Program-made: the position numbers and the translations under genes | The notes under the pieces: model-generated | The model's input: only the letters and a program-made list of their open reading frames with translations | What the model was told of the DNA's origin: nothing | Database searches by the model: none | Shown: positions 36,290-48,896 of the stretch, piece after piece | Numbering within the stretch: the stretch's first letter is position 1 | Layout: the number at the start of each line of letters is the position of its first letter | Source of the DNA: Synchiropus splendidus | Taxonomy: Eukaryota; Chordata; Actinopteri; Syngnathiformes; Callionymidae | DNA length: 64,000 nt | Reading direction: 5' to 3' | Assembly (NCBI RefSeq): GCF_027744825.2 | Contig: NC_071334.1 | Location: 62,160,937 to 62,224,936 of the forward strand

Positions 36290-36415
36290 CCTACATTCAG
36301 CTGAATTGAATTATTCTTCTCTGCGATCTCTGGCTACCAGGCACAGACAAGCAGTTAATAAAAAGGCTATTTGTCAGTCTGTCAGCACTCGCTGGCCCAA
36401 TCAATGAAGATTCAC
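36290..36415. promoter_or_regulatory. Possible conserved non-coding element
   Basis: Non-repetitive block with GTTAATAAAAAGGC, TTTGTCAGTCTGTCAG and CCAATCAATGAAG motifs (homeodomain/TALE-like words). No coding evidence. A weak guess. Confidence 0.2.
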
Positions 36416-36630
36416 TGAGTCTGTAAAGGCAACTGTGAAAGACGAGGACGGAACAGGAGGAGGACGACATGCAGACGATCGAACCCTGGAATCCAGTGTT
36501 ATGACACGCATGTGCATAAGCGCTGCATGGATTCATGTCCGTAGACAGTGGGGGAACTGGTGCAACAGGCCTTAACGTGTACATCAAATACATGTTGTTA
36601 CGTAAAAAGGTGGCAAATCTGGGCCAAAAT

Positions 36631-36868
36631 CTGAATCTGAATCAGAATTTATTATTGCCATGGTCAGTGGAGAGCCCACCAACTAGGAAGGTGTTTTGGA
36701 TAAAGTGCTGACAGAAAAAATAAAATGAAATAAAATAAAATAAAATAAAATAAAATAAAATAAAATAAAATAAAATAAAATAAAATAAAATAAACAACAA
36801 AGGCTGTTCACGAATTCAACAGTCTGACGGCCGAGGGGAAGAAGCTGTTCCTGTGACTGGAGGTTTTT
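36631..36868 (+). mobile_element. Teleost interspersed-repeat remnant interrupted by a pentanucleotide array
   Basis: Starts near CAGAATTTATTATTGCCATG and ends with GTTCACGAATTCAACAGTCT followed by GGGGAAGAAGCTGTTCCTGT, an order typical of a widespread fish retroposon-derived repeat. The middle has expanded into (TAAAA)n. The class is recalled, not searched. Confidence 0.5.
36721..36794. repeat. (TAAAA)n pentanucleotide array
   Basis: About 14 nearly perfect TAAAA units after one TAAAATGAAA variant. Confidence 0.95.
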
Positions 36869-39475
36869 AACATTTAGTATAATAATTTTTAAAATCACTA
36901 TTTTATAGCATCTGCTGGCAAATTTGTTCAGAAACACAGCATGTACTTGCTGACTTTCCAATATACATGCAGCATTGAGAGAATGGAATTACTGCCGCCA
37001 TGACAGTTGGTGATGTTGAGGCCGGTTCGACTGAGAGAGAGAACGACAGCCTGAAGCAAGTTTGACTCACTACACCGTGAACATGCTGATACCATCGCCA
37101 TCTTTGAAGAGTCAAAATTGCAGATAGGTGCCACAAGTTTCTAGATTTAAACAAACTGCATGTCTGCATATACTGCATGATGTAGGTGAATCATTAAAGT
37201 AAGTTAAGTAAGTCACGAAATAATCGTTTTTTTCTGTCTGTTTTCTTTCCATTGCTAAAATGATGGACTGTCTGATGGCACACTTACCTCCACCGAGGGA
37301 GTGTGACTCCCAATAAGCAATAAAGGAGTCCCACAAAGAGGCAGTCACACAGGAGGTCTCAAAAAAAAGTCAGCATGATGTGGATTCTAGTCAATATTGT
37401 TGAAAATATCCTCACAAGACAGTCATCCTTTGGAGGGACAGGAGGTTAACACTCTCTTCTACATACAGTCCCATGACATTAATGGTCTTCAAAGCAATAA
37501 ATCACTTGATTTATGATCATACTTGTGGCCACTAGCAGCATAACAACTGGACCATTGGAAAATAGTGGGACCCAAATCTGCACATCAGCAACTAGAACCC
37601 CGATTAGGGTTCACCAATGGCAGACACACTCTCACAGGCAGCGCTAGTGCTACTACCGACATCAGTTAGGGACCATCCACAAATTCTAAAACGGTCAAAC
37701 AGTATTAGTGAAATCTTCGACAATGAATTGTGAGGAAGAATTGTGAAAAGGTTTTTCGTCATACCAGACAAAGAAAGAACTGACAGTTTGTATAATGATT
37801 TCAAGAAACATTATTTCTAATATTTCTTCAATAGCATCTAGGAAATGTGTCCAGGCGGGTCCATAGTTAAAGTCAACTGTGAAGAGACATGAGATACAGC
37901 AGACAGACGGCTCAATTTAACCCCTAAATAAAGCTGGCAGAGCAGTCTGTCAGACACCAGCGGCTTCTACCAGAGACGTGAAACATTGAATTTCTCATCT
38001 CTACACTTGGTTAACTATTACATTTAAACATAAACAAATAATGATGTTGGAGGCAAACTCCACTAATAACTTTCATCATACAAACAGAGACAGTACACAA
38101 CACTTGGAATAGAATGAAAGTCTATTTATCATAACAATAATCGTTATCACCGACATGACAGGACGTGTCATGATATTTTTGTTTGTCCATATCGCCCATC
38201 CCTATGCCTAGTTCTTTTTCAGTCCAGTGAAGTGTGAGCAAGTGGAAGGCCTGAAAAGTTTAGTTCCCGCAGCAGGATTGTTGTGATGGTGTCCGTCAAC
38301 ATGAGTTTCATTTGTCTAGGAAGATGACAAGAATGGACTTAGTGAGTGTGTATGTACGTGTGTGTGTGCACGTGTGAAGGAGGGGCTGTGGGGAGGAAGT
38401 TGCAGAATGGAAGTGGATGGACGGGGGAGAGACAGCAGGGGAGGAATCCCTGGAAGACTTTCGCTCATAATTAATAAATGAAAGATGTTGTTAGTGCATC
38501 TGATCAATAGAGTTGTTAGGGAAAAGGAGCGATTGATCGGCCGACGGGATGAAGGATGGAGGGGTGCGGCGATGGAGGTCGGGGTGGGGGGGGGGTTTAT
38601 GCTGTTCGCTCTTGTGGCTGTTTCAAATTTTCACCCTCATTGAGAACAAAGGAGTCTCCTGAGCCTCATCACCGCTGATAGACACTTAGCACCATCCTGA
38701 CCTTAATAGGAGGGAGGGAGGGAGGGGCGACGGAGAGGAGGGGATAGGGGGAATTGGAGAGGGAAAGGGAAGATGGGAGAAGTGAGGAGGGAAAGAAGAG
38801 ACTCGGCAGAAATGAACTCTTCAGGGTTCGAGTTATGATTGTCTCATATCGGTCGGTCTGGTCAGTTTTAGTCACAGTGGAATTCAAAAGAGAGGTGGAG
38901 TAGGGACCCCACAGTGCCTGGTTCAATACCAGAGTCAGGCAACCACAGGTTAAAGGCCAACTGGACCCTTCCTGTGAGGGTTCGAATGATCTACAGGTTG
39001 TGGTGAGTGTGTCTTGATCTGTCTGGGCAGAGCTATCCCGGGTGTCCATCATCTTTTGCCTCTGACATGAGACATTCCCAAGCCAGAGTGAAATGGAAAA
39101 TAGCTTAATCCGCCCATTTTAACCGTCTCTTCCTGACTTCTAGGCTCACTTGAGTCAGTCCCAGCTTTGCAGGGTGAGAGGCAGCGCTCATATAGGCAAA
39201 TACTGTTTCTATAAAGTTGAGTCAGCAGTTCTACCCCAAGCCTCTCCCACATTACTGAGCTCCTCACACCATCTCGGAGAGACAACCTACAGACGGGATA
39301 AATAAGACCACAGATGAAGGTATCAAAAGCTCCAATAAAGAAAGACACAGTCCTCTCACTCACAAACAAAACATCAGGAGACGTAGCTCTTTTCAGTTCT
39401 TTGATTGGGAGGGTCAGAGTTTCGTGGACGTGTGTTACAGTTCATTACTGTTGTGAGTGTGTGTGTGTGAGTGCT

Positions 39476-39582
39476 GGGATGCACTGATACCAGTCCAAAA
39501 CAAGTAGTGTACAAGTGCTTGTATTTCAGTTCTCAGAGACTCAGACTCAGAGACACCGAAACGTACGGCATTACATGTAAAG

Positions 39583-39667
<85 letters not shown>

Positions 39668-39900
39668 TATTTATAAATTATTTATATATATATATTGTTA
39701 TTGTCTTGTTAGTTTCTTGTACATGGGTTGTACTGAAGCAGAAACACAAATGTGCAAAATATAAATCATAAACTGACATTCAAAAACTGTGCGCTGCCAT
39801 AAATCGGTTTCATGATATCGGAGGCCATTTTAGGAGTACGAGATACTCAAGTATCAGTATCGGACTGATACCAGATACTGGTTTGGTGTAATGCAATCCC
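39476..39900. mobile_element. Inverted-end transposon remnant carrying an AT/AG microsatellite
   Basis: Left end GGGATGCACTGATACCAG; the reverse complement of the right end begins GGGATTGCATTACACCA and contains repeated GTATC/GATAC words. Such GGGATGCACCGATACC-type ends are frequent in fish hAT-like elements. The flanks TGAGTGCT and TAGTGTCT could be a decayed 8-bp target duplication, weakly. No transposase ORF. Confidence 0.5.
39584..39668. repeat. (TA)n(AG)n compound microsatellite
   Basis: About 28 TA units followed by about 14 AG units. Confidence 0.95.
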
Positions 39901-40171
39901 TAGTGTCTATCATTGTTTATCGTTGCTGTACGTACTGTCATCACTCATTCCTGCACATGCTAACAGTTTAGCTTCAGAAACAAAAAGTAAAAGATATAAC
40001 GGCCTGTTGATGGTTGTCATTCTCCACTGCAACGGAGGTAAGTGTGTGTGCATGTGTGTGAAAGGGAGAGAAGCTGCAGTGCGGTCGCGTGTTTGTCCAT
40101 TAACAGCTAATAGCAGCTCTGTTTCCCCATTATCACTAATGGATGGAACACTCGACACACACACACAGGCG

Positions 40172-40178
<7 letters not shown>

Positions 40179-40208
<30 letters not shown>
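40179..40208. repeat. (CA)n microsatellite
   Basis: About 14 CA units after a shorter CA/GC-interrupted run beginning near 40154. Confidence 0.9.
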
Positions 40209-40210
<2 letters not shown>

Positions 40211-42119
40211 TGCATGCTCCATTACTTACTGTCTCATTCCCATGCTGTCAAAATTAGCCATGAAACATAAAAACTACACGCGCGGCTCTCTAAACGTCTC
40301 GCAGGACAGGAAGCTGGGGCGATGGGGCAAACACGGAAGTGTTTCCCGCGGCAACCAAAGAGCTTCCTTTCCTCCCCAGCCGTCTCACTTGGTCTATAAA
40401 GTGATGGCGCGTGCTGTCATGATGAGGAAGAGTCCGGGGAATCCAAAGTGCCTGTTGACTGTTTTAATTGTCTTCTCACCTCCCTCCACACACTCATCCC
40501 TCCTTCCCTGCTGACGTTCCTGCTGCAGTCTTGATACTCCTCTGTCTTGTTTTCATTTCTACTTTTGTCGCCTTGTATTGTCTTCATTTGCCTCGCCCTC
40601 TTTTCCATCGCCGCATCTGCTTCATGCCGTTTCTCATTTATGGGCGCAATGTTTGGCGCGCACACTCCGTTCATCCAAATCTGATTTCATTTTTCGACTA
40701 AAGAGGATTGAGGTTTGAACTGCTGTGGCACCGATTCAAATGTCAGTCTCTGTTTAGACACAGCACAGATGCAAATGAATCAAAATGGTAAAGAGTTTGA
40801 CTCCACACCTGCTCTGCTCAAAGTTGTGACCAACATCCCCCAACGCTGAACTAACTCGACAGCGAGCGCTGGTGTTGTGTTGGAACTTGACCACAGTTGT
40901 GAGGAGTCTGAGCAGATATGTGACTCAGTCCGAATCAGAGTCTCAGTAAGTGCTGATGTAACGATTGAGTTTCTTGCGTTAAAAGTAAAAAGGTAACGTT
41001 GACTTGCTCCTCACTGAAAAAGAGCGCCTGACACTGGGAATCCGTGTCAAGTCCAGAGATGTGGCACATCACACAAGGTTTAGCGGTAGAACATAAATAA
41101 GCCAGAAAGGTTGGACATACAGGAGAAGGCCCATTTCAGTTCATACAAGAGGCCTAGACTCTCACCTCTCTTCTCGTCCTGCTCTCCCAGAGGAACAAGG
41201 TGGTGCTGTCCTCTTCACTGGTCCTGATGGTCACTGACCAGAGGATTATTTAACATTTTTTTGGACAAAATAGGAAGGGAAAATGACACGTTGTGTTGAT
41301 TTGCCCTCGGCCTGCCACACAGTACTTTAGGGAATTCAGAATCTGCTCCGTGTGCTGCCAGAGAAGTGAGAACAGAGGAGAAAAACAGAACTTCCAACCT
41401 TCCAACAGACACACGTCTGCATGTGTCAAACTCAAAACCAGAGGGATAAAATGAATAAAATTAAATGCAGATTCAAAGTGAGCAAAAAGACTTTACTGCT
41501 AATGCATTATGATATTATAACTCTTGGAGATCGCTGTGTTTAAGCTCTGCTTGCCAACAACAATTCACCTGTAATCATCTAAAAACCAGGTGGACACGTT
41601 GGAAAATTAGAAAGCAGATGTTTGTGTGACATGGAGGAGACCAAACTTGTGTTATGAGGTGAAGGAAGGGTTTGGAAACGAGAGACAATCAATGCGAATT
41701 TCATATTTCTGCCTTCTGTTCAGAGTCTTATTTCCTGTTTCAGTTCATGTGAGTTGTGTTTCGCTTGTCTTTGTGTTGTGGCCCCTCGAGTGAAGGAGTT
41801 TCACTCTAGATCAGCTTTAGACTTTCAACGTCTCAGACTGCTGGTCATAAATGTCTTTTTGAGAAAGTTGGTTTTGTTGTGAGCGGCGACGTCACTCTCG
41901 CTTTGATTCACCTCATCAAAGAGGAGTCAAAAAGACAGAAAACAAAGGCATGAGACCCCCCCCCCTCGACGGCCCCCTCCCCGCCCTCAAGTGTCCGGCT
42001 CTGTGCCCAGGCTCCAGGAGCATCGATCCATCCTCTCTCACCAATCTTCAGCCTTAACCAGTCGATGCTCCTGCCAGTCACATCCTGTTGGCCCGCGTCT
42101 CTCCTGCTCAGCTTCCGGC

Positions 42120-42370
42120 TTTAATAGACCTGAAGAATCTTCTCTGCAGGCCATTTAGCACCGGCAGGTGACACTCGCCGGCCCGGCTGCCGTGTGTCTG
42201 CCGCACTCCCAGCTTTGTTAGAGCTTGTTATTGCTGCGGCGCCGCGCTCATATTTCATCTGTGGGGGAAATCACCGTCTGATATCTTTTCAGATACGGTG
42301 TCATCGGCGAATTGACATTTGCCATTTAGCAGAGAAAAATGAAGTTCATTTCAAGTTTGTCAGGCCGAGA
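42120..42370. promoter_or_regulatory. Possible conserved non-coding / CpG-rich block
   Basis: CpG-rich left half (CTCGCCGGCCCGGC, GCGGCGCCGCGC) next to a non-repetitive right half with CCATTTAGCA occurring twice and a TGATATC...CAGATACGG palindromic stretch. No ORF support. Regulatory function is inferred from composition only. Confidence 0.25.
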
Positions 42371-43004
42371 ATTAGATCGTGCATCATTAAAGTTCCTCCT
42401 GTTAGAAAAGAAAACAAGCACTGCTCTTCTTGTTTCTCTGTATCTGAGGTCCTGACTGAGACGCGGTTTAACATACTGTGGAAGAAAAGCTCTGAGCCGA
42501 GTTGTGTGTTAAACAGTGGCTCGTGCATAATGTATTACTGGAGAGGTCCACTGGAGGGCATCTCAGCAGGAGCAGCCAACTGGAGTCATCCATAACGTTG
42601 GCAGCCAAGCGTCTGATTTAGCCTCCAAAGATCAGGCATAAGTGAGTACAAGCTGACGCCTCTCATTCAGTGCTTGCCCAAAGTGGTACATTTACTGAGT
42701 TTTTGAGAGCAACGGTATGAGTTTTAGCTTGTTGTGAATAGTTGTCTTGACAGGCCTCTGTTGTTTGTACCAGTAGAGTCACTCTCCACCTTAAATAAGT
42801 TACTGATATGTTTTTGTTTTTCATCTTACTCAATGTTGTTTTTGCTATATTTAGTACTTAGTATATTCAGATTTGGTGTGTATCCTCAACTTCAGAAACG
42901 CAAAGGGAAAATGTATTTTTCTCAGCTTCTCTGTTTGTTTGTTTTTCTGTTGTTGTTGTTTTGTTTTTTTAAACCTATCCAATACAAATTTGGTGTGTGA
43001 AACT

Positions 43005-43110
43005 CAAGGCCAGGGGGCCAAATCCGGCCCACTGAATTATTTTTTCTGGCCCACAAGATTTTCAAAAATGTCAGTTTGGTACAAAATTAAAGCGTTCATT
43101 TACAATACCA
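43005..43110 (+). repeat. Dispersed repeat remnant (second copy of the 19.4-kb family)
   Basis: AACTCAAGGCCAGGGGGCCA then AATCCGGCCCAC and a later TTCTGGCCCACAAG match the family described at 19366-19480. Confidence 0.55.
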
Positions 43111-43274
43111 ATGCAATACAATTTACAATACCATGCAAGTTGACGCCACAGCTCTCGGAAGGTCAATGTTTTAAGTACTGAGCTGTTTTTGAACACGCCG
43201 AATTGTTTTGGAAACCAGAAAAAAAATGAAAACATGAATCACTTTGAATAAACAAAGATTTAGTTCAGCCCATA

Positions 43275-43275
<1 letters not shown>

Positions 43276-43351
<76 letters not shown>
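43276..43351. repeat. (AAT)n microsatellite
   Basis: About 24 AAT units. Confidence 0.95.
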
Positions 43352-43353
<2 letters not shown>

Positions 43354-44554
43354 CCTGTATATAATATAGCACTTTTTAGAGCCATCCTGTTCTTCTTTTG
43401 TCTTTACATCTCCATCTCCGTTATATTTGTTCTTCTTTGTCTTTATATGGCCATCTTTCATATGCCTGTTCTCCGCACACATCCAAACACCTGAGTCTGG
43501 CTTCCCAAAACTTAGTCCCAAAACCTTTTCTGAAGAAAAAAAAAATCCATTCTGATCATGCAAACATGTCAGGTCTCTGCTATGGCTTCCCTTTCACTCT
43601 GCATGCCAGTCTTCTGTCCCAGATTTCACCCTGGCAGTTGTCTCTTTCTCTTCCTCACCACCAGCAATACATTTTCAATGGATATAACTTGCAACGAAGC
43701 GCAAATCTATGCAAAAAAAATATGAAGCTATTAACAGTTTTATAAGGTGTTTTGTTCACTATGATGGCAATATATTGTAAGTAAATAAAGTAAATCAAAT
43801 TTGGTGTGATGGGAAACATAAGCAGGGACTAACACTGTTAGCTTCCACTGAAATATTTGTCGAAAAGTTGTGGAAATTATTTGAATTGTGAACTGGAATT
43901 GCATCAGTTGGCATAAATGAAATCAAAGCGAGAGTCCCATATTGTGAATGTAAACTCAGAAAGTGCCGAGTCCAGTTATGAACCCCAACAGTGAGTCATG
44001 ACTCAGCAAAGAGCATCAAATAGGAATCCTGCGAAAGCAGACCTTCATCGTCTCATTACAGTTCAGGACCACGGCCGACAGCCTGTCAATCATTCAACAA
44101 GTGATTATGAGGCGCGTCTCACAAATCCAAGGAGGACGATCCAGCACGACACCAATTCATCAGCCGCCCATAAGCAACCTGTCAATACGCTCACTCAGGT
44201 CCACTGTGTCCACCATGATTCCTGCCGCGCACGCCGGCTCACGCTTGTTAGGCCGTCCGCCATCTTCATGGATTAATTATTTAGCATCAAAACGCTCCGG
44301 ATTTTAAAAATGATCAATACTGGTCTTGTTAAAATCATATCAGCGACCCTGAGCCGTATGGGGCCAGCTAACATTGGCTCTGAAAAACAAAATATTGGCT
44401 GAAAAAAAGAATATAAGAAATGGAAAACAGAATATTGGCTGAAACCTTTTTGTATTGAGGTAAAAAACTACAATGTACAAAAATTGAAAATAAGAATATA
44501 TTTCTATATTTATTTTTTCAGCCTATTTTAAACATATATCTCATTTTCTGTTCG

Positions 44555-44558
<4 letters not shown>

Positions 44559-44638
<80 letters not shown>
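44559..44638. repeat. (TA)n microsatellite
   Basis: About 40 uninterrupted TA units. Confidence 0.95.
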
Positions 44639-44640
<2 letters not shown>

Positions 44641-44694
44641 GATTTATTTGTACATATATTTAGATAATTTTGTATTTGTTTTTTGAAGTTCAAT

Positions 44695-44960
44695 GACGTC
44701 ACCAGGCCCCACCGTACAGTGGTCCTAAATCCACCCATTTTTCTGGCACTGAACATCGACGGCTCTCCATTACTGACTTTAACATGGACCCCGGAGGACT
44801 TTGTCCCCCGTTTGAGTATGCACCGATACTTTCTCAGGATTAGAGGAACTAAGCGTGTTGCAGGCTGTGGATGTGGAGACGGCGCTTCAGTCGGGAGGAG
44901 CTGAGAAAAGTGTGAGCAATTAAACAGTTTGTAGGGATCAAGGTCTTTGAGAAAGCGGCG
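44695..44960 (+). repeat. Unknown local repeat family, copy 1
   Basis: Core at about 44790-44852 (GACTTTGTCCC, CTTTCTCAGGATTAGAGGAACT), then GCGCTTCAGTCGGGAGGAGCTGA in two parts and GGGATCAAGGTCTTTGAGAA. The plus strand translates TWTPEDFVPRLSM then HRYFLRIRGTK. Related copies at 46301-46610 and 48897-49095, same orientation. I do not recognise the family. Confidence 0.75.
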
Positions 44961-45743
44961 GTTCACGCCGACTCTTAAGTGAAAAGGTAAAAAGAAAAAG
45001 CGTGCCGTTGTGTATACTAAACAGGACAGATGGGTTTCTCTTCCCTCCCCCGCCCCACACACACGAAACTTGATGCTGTGCGGTACGGGGGTCAGAGGTT
45101 GCGACCCCTGGGGGCACAAGGACGTGTGCGGAGAGGCAGCAGTTTGTGTGTATGACAGATGTTCAGGATGACACCCACACACGCCTGCAGCTAGTGATTA
45201 ATTCCGGCCGTATGCATGTTACGAGGGCGAGCTGACGTGGGCGCGCAGGCTGTTCACCTGGCGGGGTTTGATTCCTACTCAGAAGCTCACTTCCCTCATC
45301 GTGAAACTGAGTCAGCTTAAAGGGGACTGAGGAACTTGGGAGCCCAGAAGAGACTACAGCAAAAAGTGGGGTCACAAACACACAGAAATGAGGGGATCGA
45401 AACAAAGGATGCATCATGCTGGAATGGAACCACACAGGTCATCGTCCACTGCTACGTTCTTCGTCCAGCATGTCAACACTCTCTCCTTTCCAAGAGTCCC
45501 AACCACCTGACCTCTCGCCGACCTCCCTAACTTCATCTGCCAAGTTCTCCGTCCTGCACATAACAAGCAGCATCCATAGTGCAGAAAGTACTAAAGTTAT
45601 GACACTAAACAAACCAAAAAAATACATATACTTTTCTGACAGATATTGTGCAATAATAAAGTGAGGAGTATCCAAATGTTGTTTTATGTTTTACCTTAAA
45701 CACGTACATATGTATTCACCTAGACGCTTCATCCTTATAAAAA

Positions 45744-45744
<1 letters not shown>

Positions 45745-45788
<44 letters not shown>
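45745..45788. repeat. (AT)n microsatellite
   Basis: About 22 AT units. Confidence 0.95.
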
Positions 45789-45792
<4 letters not shown>

Positions 45793-46300
45793 TTTAAAAA
45801 ATATTTTTTGTAACACTATCCTGGTATAAGAACTATATTTCCTCAATTATTATATATCCTCTAGTATTGTATATATTTTTACATTGACATTTTTTTAACT
45901 GTACATAAAGTAATAATACACTACGATATTTATTTTGTTTATTTACTTTGTGAAACATTTTCTTTATTATATCCATGTCTAACCATATATTTATTTCAAC
46001 AATTACATTAAATAATATACAAAAAAAACCCCAAAACAACAAAATATTTTTCCCTGACTATTTTACCACCTGTCTCTACTGTACTTTGGGAAATTGAATC
46101 ACCCTGCCTGCACTCTCTTCTTCACCAGAGAGATCAAGGGATGAAACCTAAGAGGTTAAAATGTTTGGCGCTTCTGAGGGAAGGTCATTCTGAACTACTA
46201 CTAAATTTTTTAATCTCACTTGGGTTAACTCACAATTATGTTTTTGTAATTAGAAAAAATGCACTTTTTGGGGTTTTTTTTCTCATTTTTTTTGTGTTTC

Positions 46301-46610
46301 CTGGCCTCACCACGTCGCTCTGTGGTCCTGGATTCAGCTTCCATCTAAATCGACCCAGCAATTTTAACCTGAAAAACACATATTGTCCTGTTATGGATCT
46401 TGTTCTTTAGCACTTTCATCAACATGGACTCCTGAGGAGTTTGTCCCACCTTTCAGCATACACGGAAACCTTCTCAGGATTAGAGGAACTGAGCATGATG
46501 GAGGCCCTGATGTTGAGTCGCCGCTTCAGTCAGGAGGAGCTGAAGATTCTATGAGGAGAAATGAAACAGTTTGAGGGATCAAGGTCTTTAAGAAAGCGAC
46601 CTTCTCTGTG
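46301..46610 (+). repeat. Unknown local repeat family, copy 2
   Basis: Same order of blocks as copy 1: TGTGGTCCT, AACATGGACTCC, GAGTTTGTCCCAC, CTTCTCAGGATTAGAGGAACT and GGGATCAAGGTCTTTAAGAA. The corresponding frame reads TWTPEEFVPPFSI then HGNLLRIRGTE. Confidence 0.75.
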
Positions 46611-47849
46611 CCTTCTTGTCAGTCTCAATAAAGTCCCACTCAGTGAGAATACAGTGAAAGGAAATGCAAGCGTACAGTAAGAATGGGAATTTTAGTCTAC
46701 TTTACAGTAATAAAATACAAATATTTCATCTTCATGTGTTGTGTCTCAGTGTGAATGTAAAGCACCTCCTGTCTTTATGTAGGTTTCTCACGTTATTATG
46801 ACTGTTATTATGCTAGCATCAGCGTGACAGCAGCATCCAGCCACCGTCCAACGTTTTATACCAGGAATGGCACGGCGCCTGAAGGCGTTCCCACCGCGAT
46901 GACTGATTCAAGTTTGGTCAAGGAGCATAGACAGTTCTCTTTTACAGCATTAAGTGGGTCAGGTCCACGAAGCGGCACCAGTCTGTGTCTCCGAAGCCTT
47001 TGATAAGAGGAAAATGCGTCAGAGAATCAACAGTGAGAGCTCTCGGCTCCTGAGAAAAGAGAGGGAAGCTCATGAACTTTTAATAACAATGAACAAGGTC
47101 ACTCCGCAGAGGGGAGATTAGAGCGCTGCCTGTGCCCCTGCCAGGAGGGTGGTGCGGCGCTCGATGGAGAAAAGCCTTCACGTCGACTGATTAAAGGAAT
47201 CACAGGAGCATGGAGCAAAGTTGCTGCATAAGTAATTTTTGATCAATGTGGAATATTTGAAACTTTGAGCTCTGAAGATTGGCTTCTCCTGAAGAGCGGC
47301 CGGGTTCATCTGCGGAGGCTCTTCTTACAAGCTTTGGCTGAAGGGTTTGGTCGGATCTGGGAGAACTTTGGGGCAGGTGTGGTGGCTTCATCTGACCCTT
47401 CTTTGATCCACAGACACATTCAAGGCTCCTGGTAAAACATCGCCTTTTGTTGGTTTTCCCCTCCATCTATCTATCTTCTGTCTCTCGGATTTGAGAGCCA
47501 AAACAATTGTAGCATCAGCATCACCCTATATTTAGGTGATGTTAGGTGCGTTGGAGCACTGCCTGGATTATCAGTGAGACCAGTGGGCTGCAGCGTGGAG
47601 CCGTGCTGAGGTGATGATGCGGGAGGCGGACACCATCTCAGGTGGAAATCTGAGTTCACTCACACGCCATGTGGCGACTTCAGCACTCGTCTCTCTGCAG
47701 TGTTCATTTAAAACTCATAAAGATTAGAGAAACCATCGGAGAAACTTGACTGCCACTGCTTTGACTGACAATTATGATCATTTTTTACCTCCAAATGTCT
47801 TTAGTTTCTTCACTTCCGAAAAAAAAAATCACAAAACAAATGCGATAAT

Positions 47850-48030
47850 AGCAAAATTAATGTGATGAATATCACAACATGATAATATCATGGGACCAGG
47901 TGATGAGTTTCTCTAAATAATCTCAACACAACGTGATAAAGTCACAAGATTTCATAGCACTATTTAGAAATAACATGATAATACCACGAAATAACGTGGT
48001 GACATCACGGAACGGTGTGATGGTGCTGGC
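47850..48030. repeat. Degenerate array of a short palindromic unit
   Basis: Repeated diverged words of the form AACATGATAATATCATGG, AACGTGATAAAGTCACAAG, AACATGATAATACCACGA and AACGTGGTGACATCACGG. Each is itself roughly palindromic and about 18-22 bp long. Probably a decayed MITE interior. Confidence 0.5.
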
Positions 48031-48279
48031 AGCTCTGTCAACATGGATGTTTCTCAGTGACAGCAGAAACTACAAACAGGTTCGGGCTGAAATGCTGCAG
48101 AAGGTGCCATCTTAACAAAGCAGTGAGACACCTGAACTCCTCCAGCCGGGGGCCTCCTCTGGCACCGGGCCAGGACCTTTTCAATTGCGGTGAAAAGTGG
48201 CACCACCTTCTGGTGTGGGATCACCAGCAGAGCTGGCCGAGGTTCTGGGGCCTGTTGTAAATGCCTGTTATCATCGGGG

Positions 48280-48560
48280 CGTCGCTTCTCTTCGCCGCTG
48301 ACACATTTTTGACCCGTTCAAGCCGACAAAGGCCTAAGACACTTTCCCCGCCTCATTAAAAACGCCAAACACACAGCGCCGCGGCTCCTCTCCCAGAGTC
48401 CTCGGCGTCTTAGCAGCCGTTAGTAACCTTAAGCCGCCGCTAAGCTGCAGCGCGGCTCAACACAGAATTGATAATTGAAAAGTAAAGCAGCGGCGATTAA
48501 TTTTTGACAGCATTGTGGTTTTAAACTCAGCAATGAGCTGCAGACCCCTGTGGTTGATGT
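48280..48560. promoter_or_regulatory. Possible conserved non-coding element
   Basis: Non-repetitive, CpG-containing block with several TAAT/ATTA words (CTCATTAAAAACGCC, TTGATAATTGAAAAG, GCGATTAATTTTTGAC) and GCCGCCGCTAAGCTGC. No ORF or splicing evidence. Confidence 0.28.
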
Positions 48561-48896
48561 GAGAAACCCGCGGTGTATCAAAGCTCTGGTCGGGAGGTCT
48601 CTCGGGGCCCCCCCTAGCCCCCTCCTCACCCCATCTCTCCCTCGCTTGGCCGGGTTTTAATGCCTACCTGAGGGAGTGTGCAGGGGAGAAGCGGGCCGAG
48701 GCCGAGGTTCCCTGGCTCCATGTCGATACTCTTTCTTTCCAGCTGAGCAGAATCACAGACTCTCTGCTCTTAACTAATCGAAGCCCCTTCCTCGCGCCCC
48801 TCCACCCCACCCCCCACACACCCTCACGCTCTCTCTTCTCCATCCAACTTCAGCAACAAACTCTTCTCTTGTCGGAACTAAACACACATAGCGTCA

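Noticed and set aside
38905..38995. tRNA-like B-box words (GGTTCAATACC, GGTTCGAATGATC)
   Set aside because: No matching A-box at the right distance and no cloverleaf could be folded by eye.
44541..45182. 213-codon minus-strand ORF
   Set aside because: Its C-terminal third is a (TA)n microsatellite translated as Ile-Tyr repeats, and the middle is the antisense of repeat copy 1.
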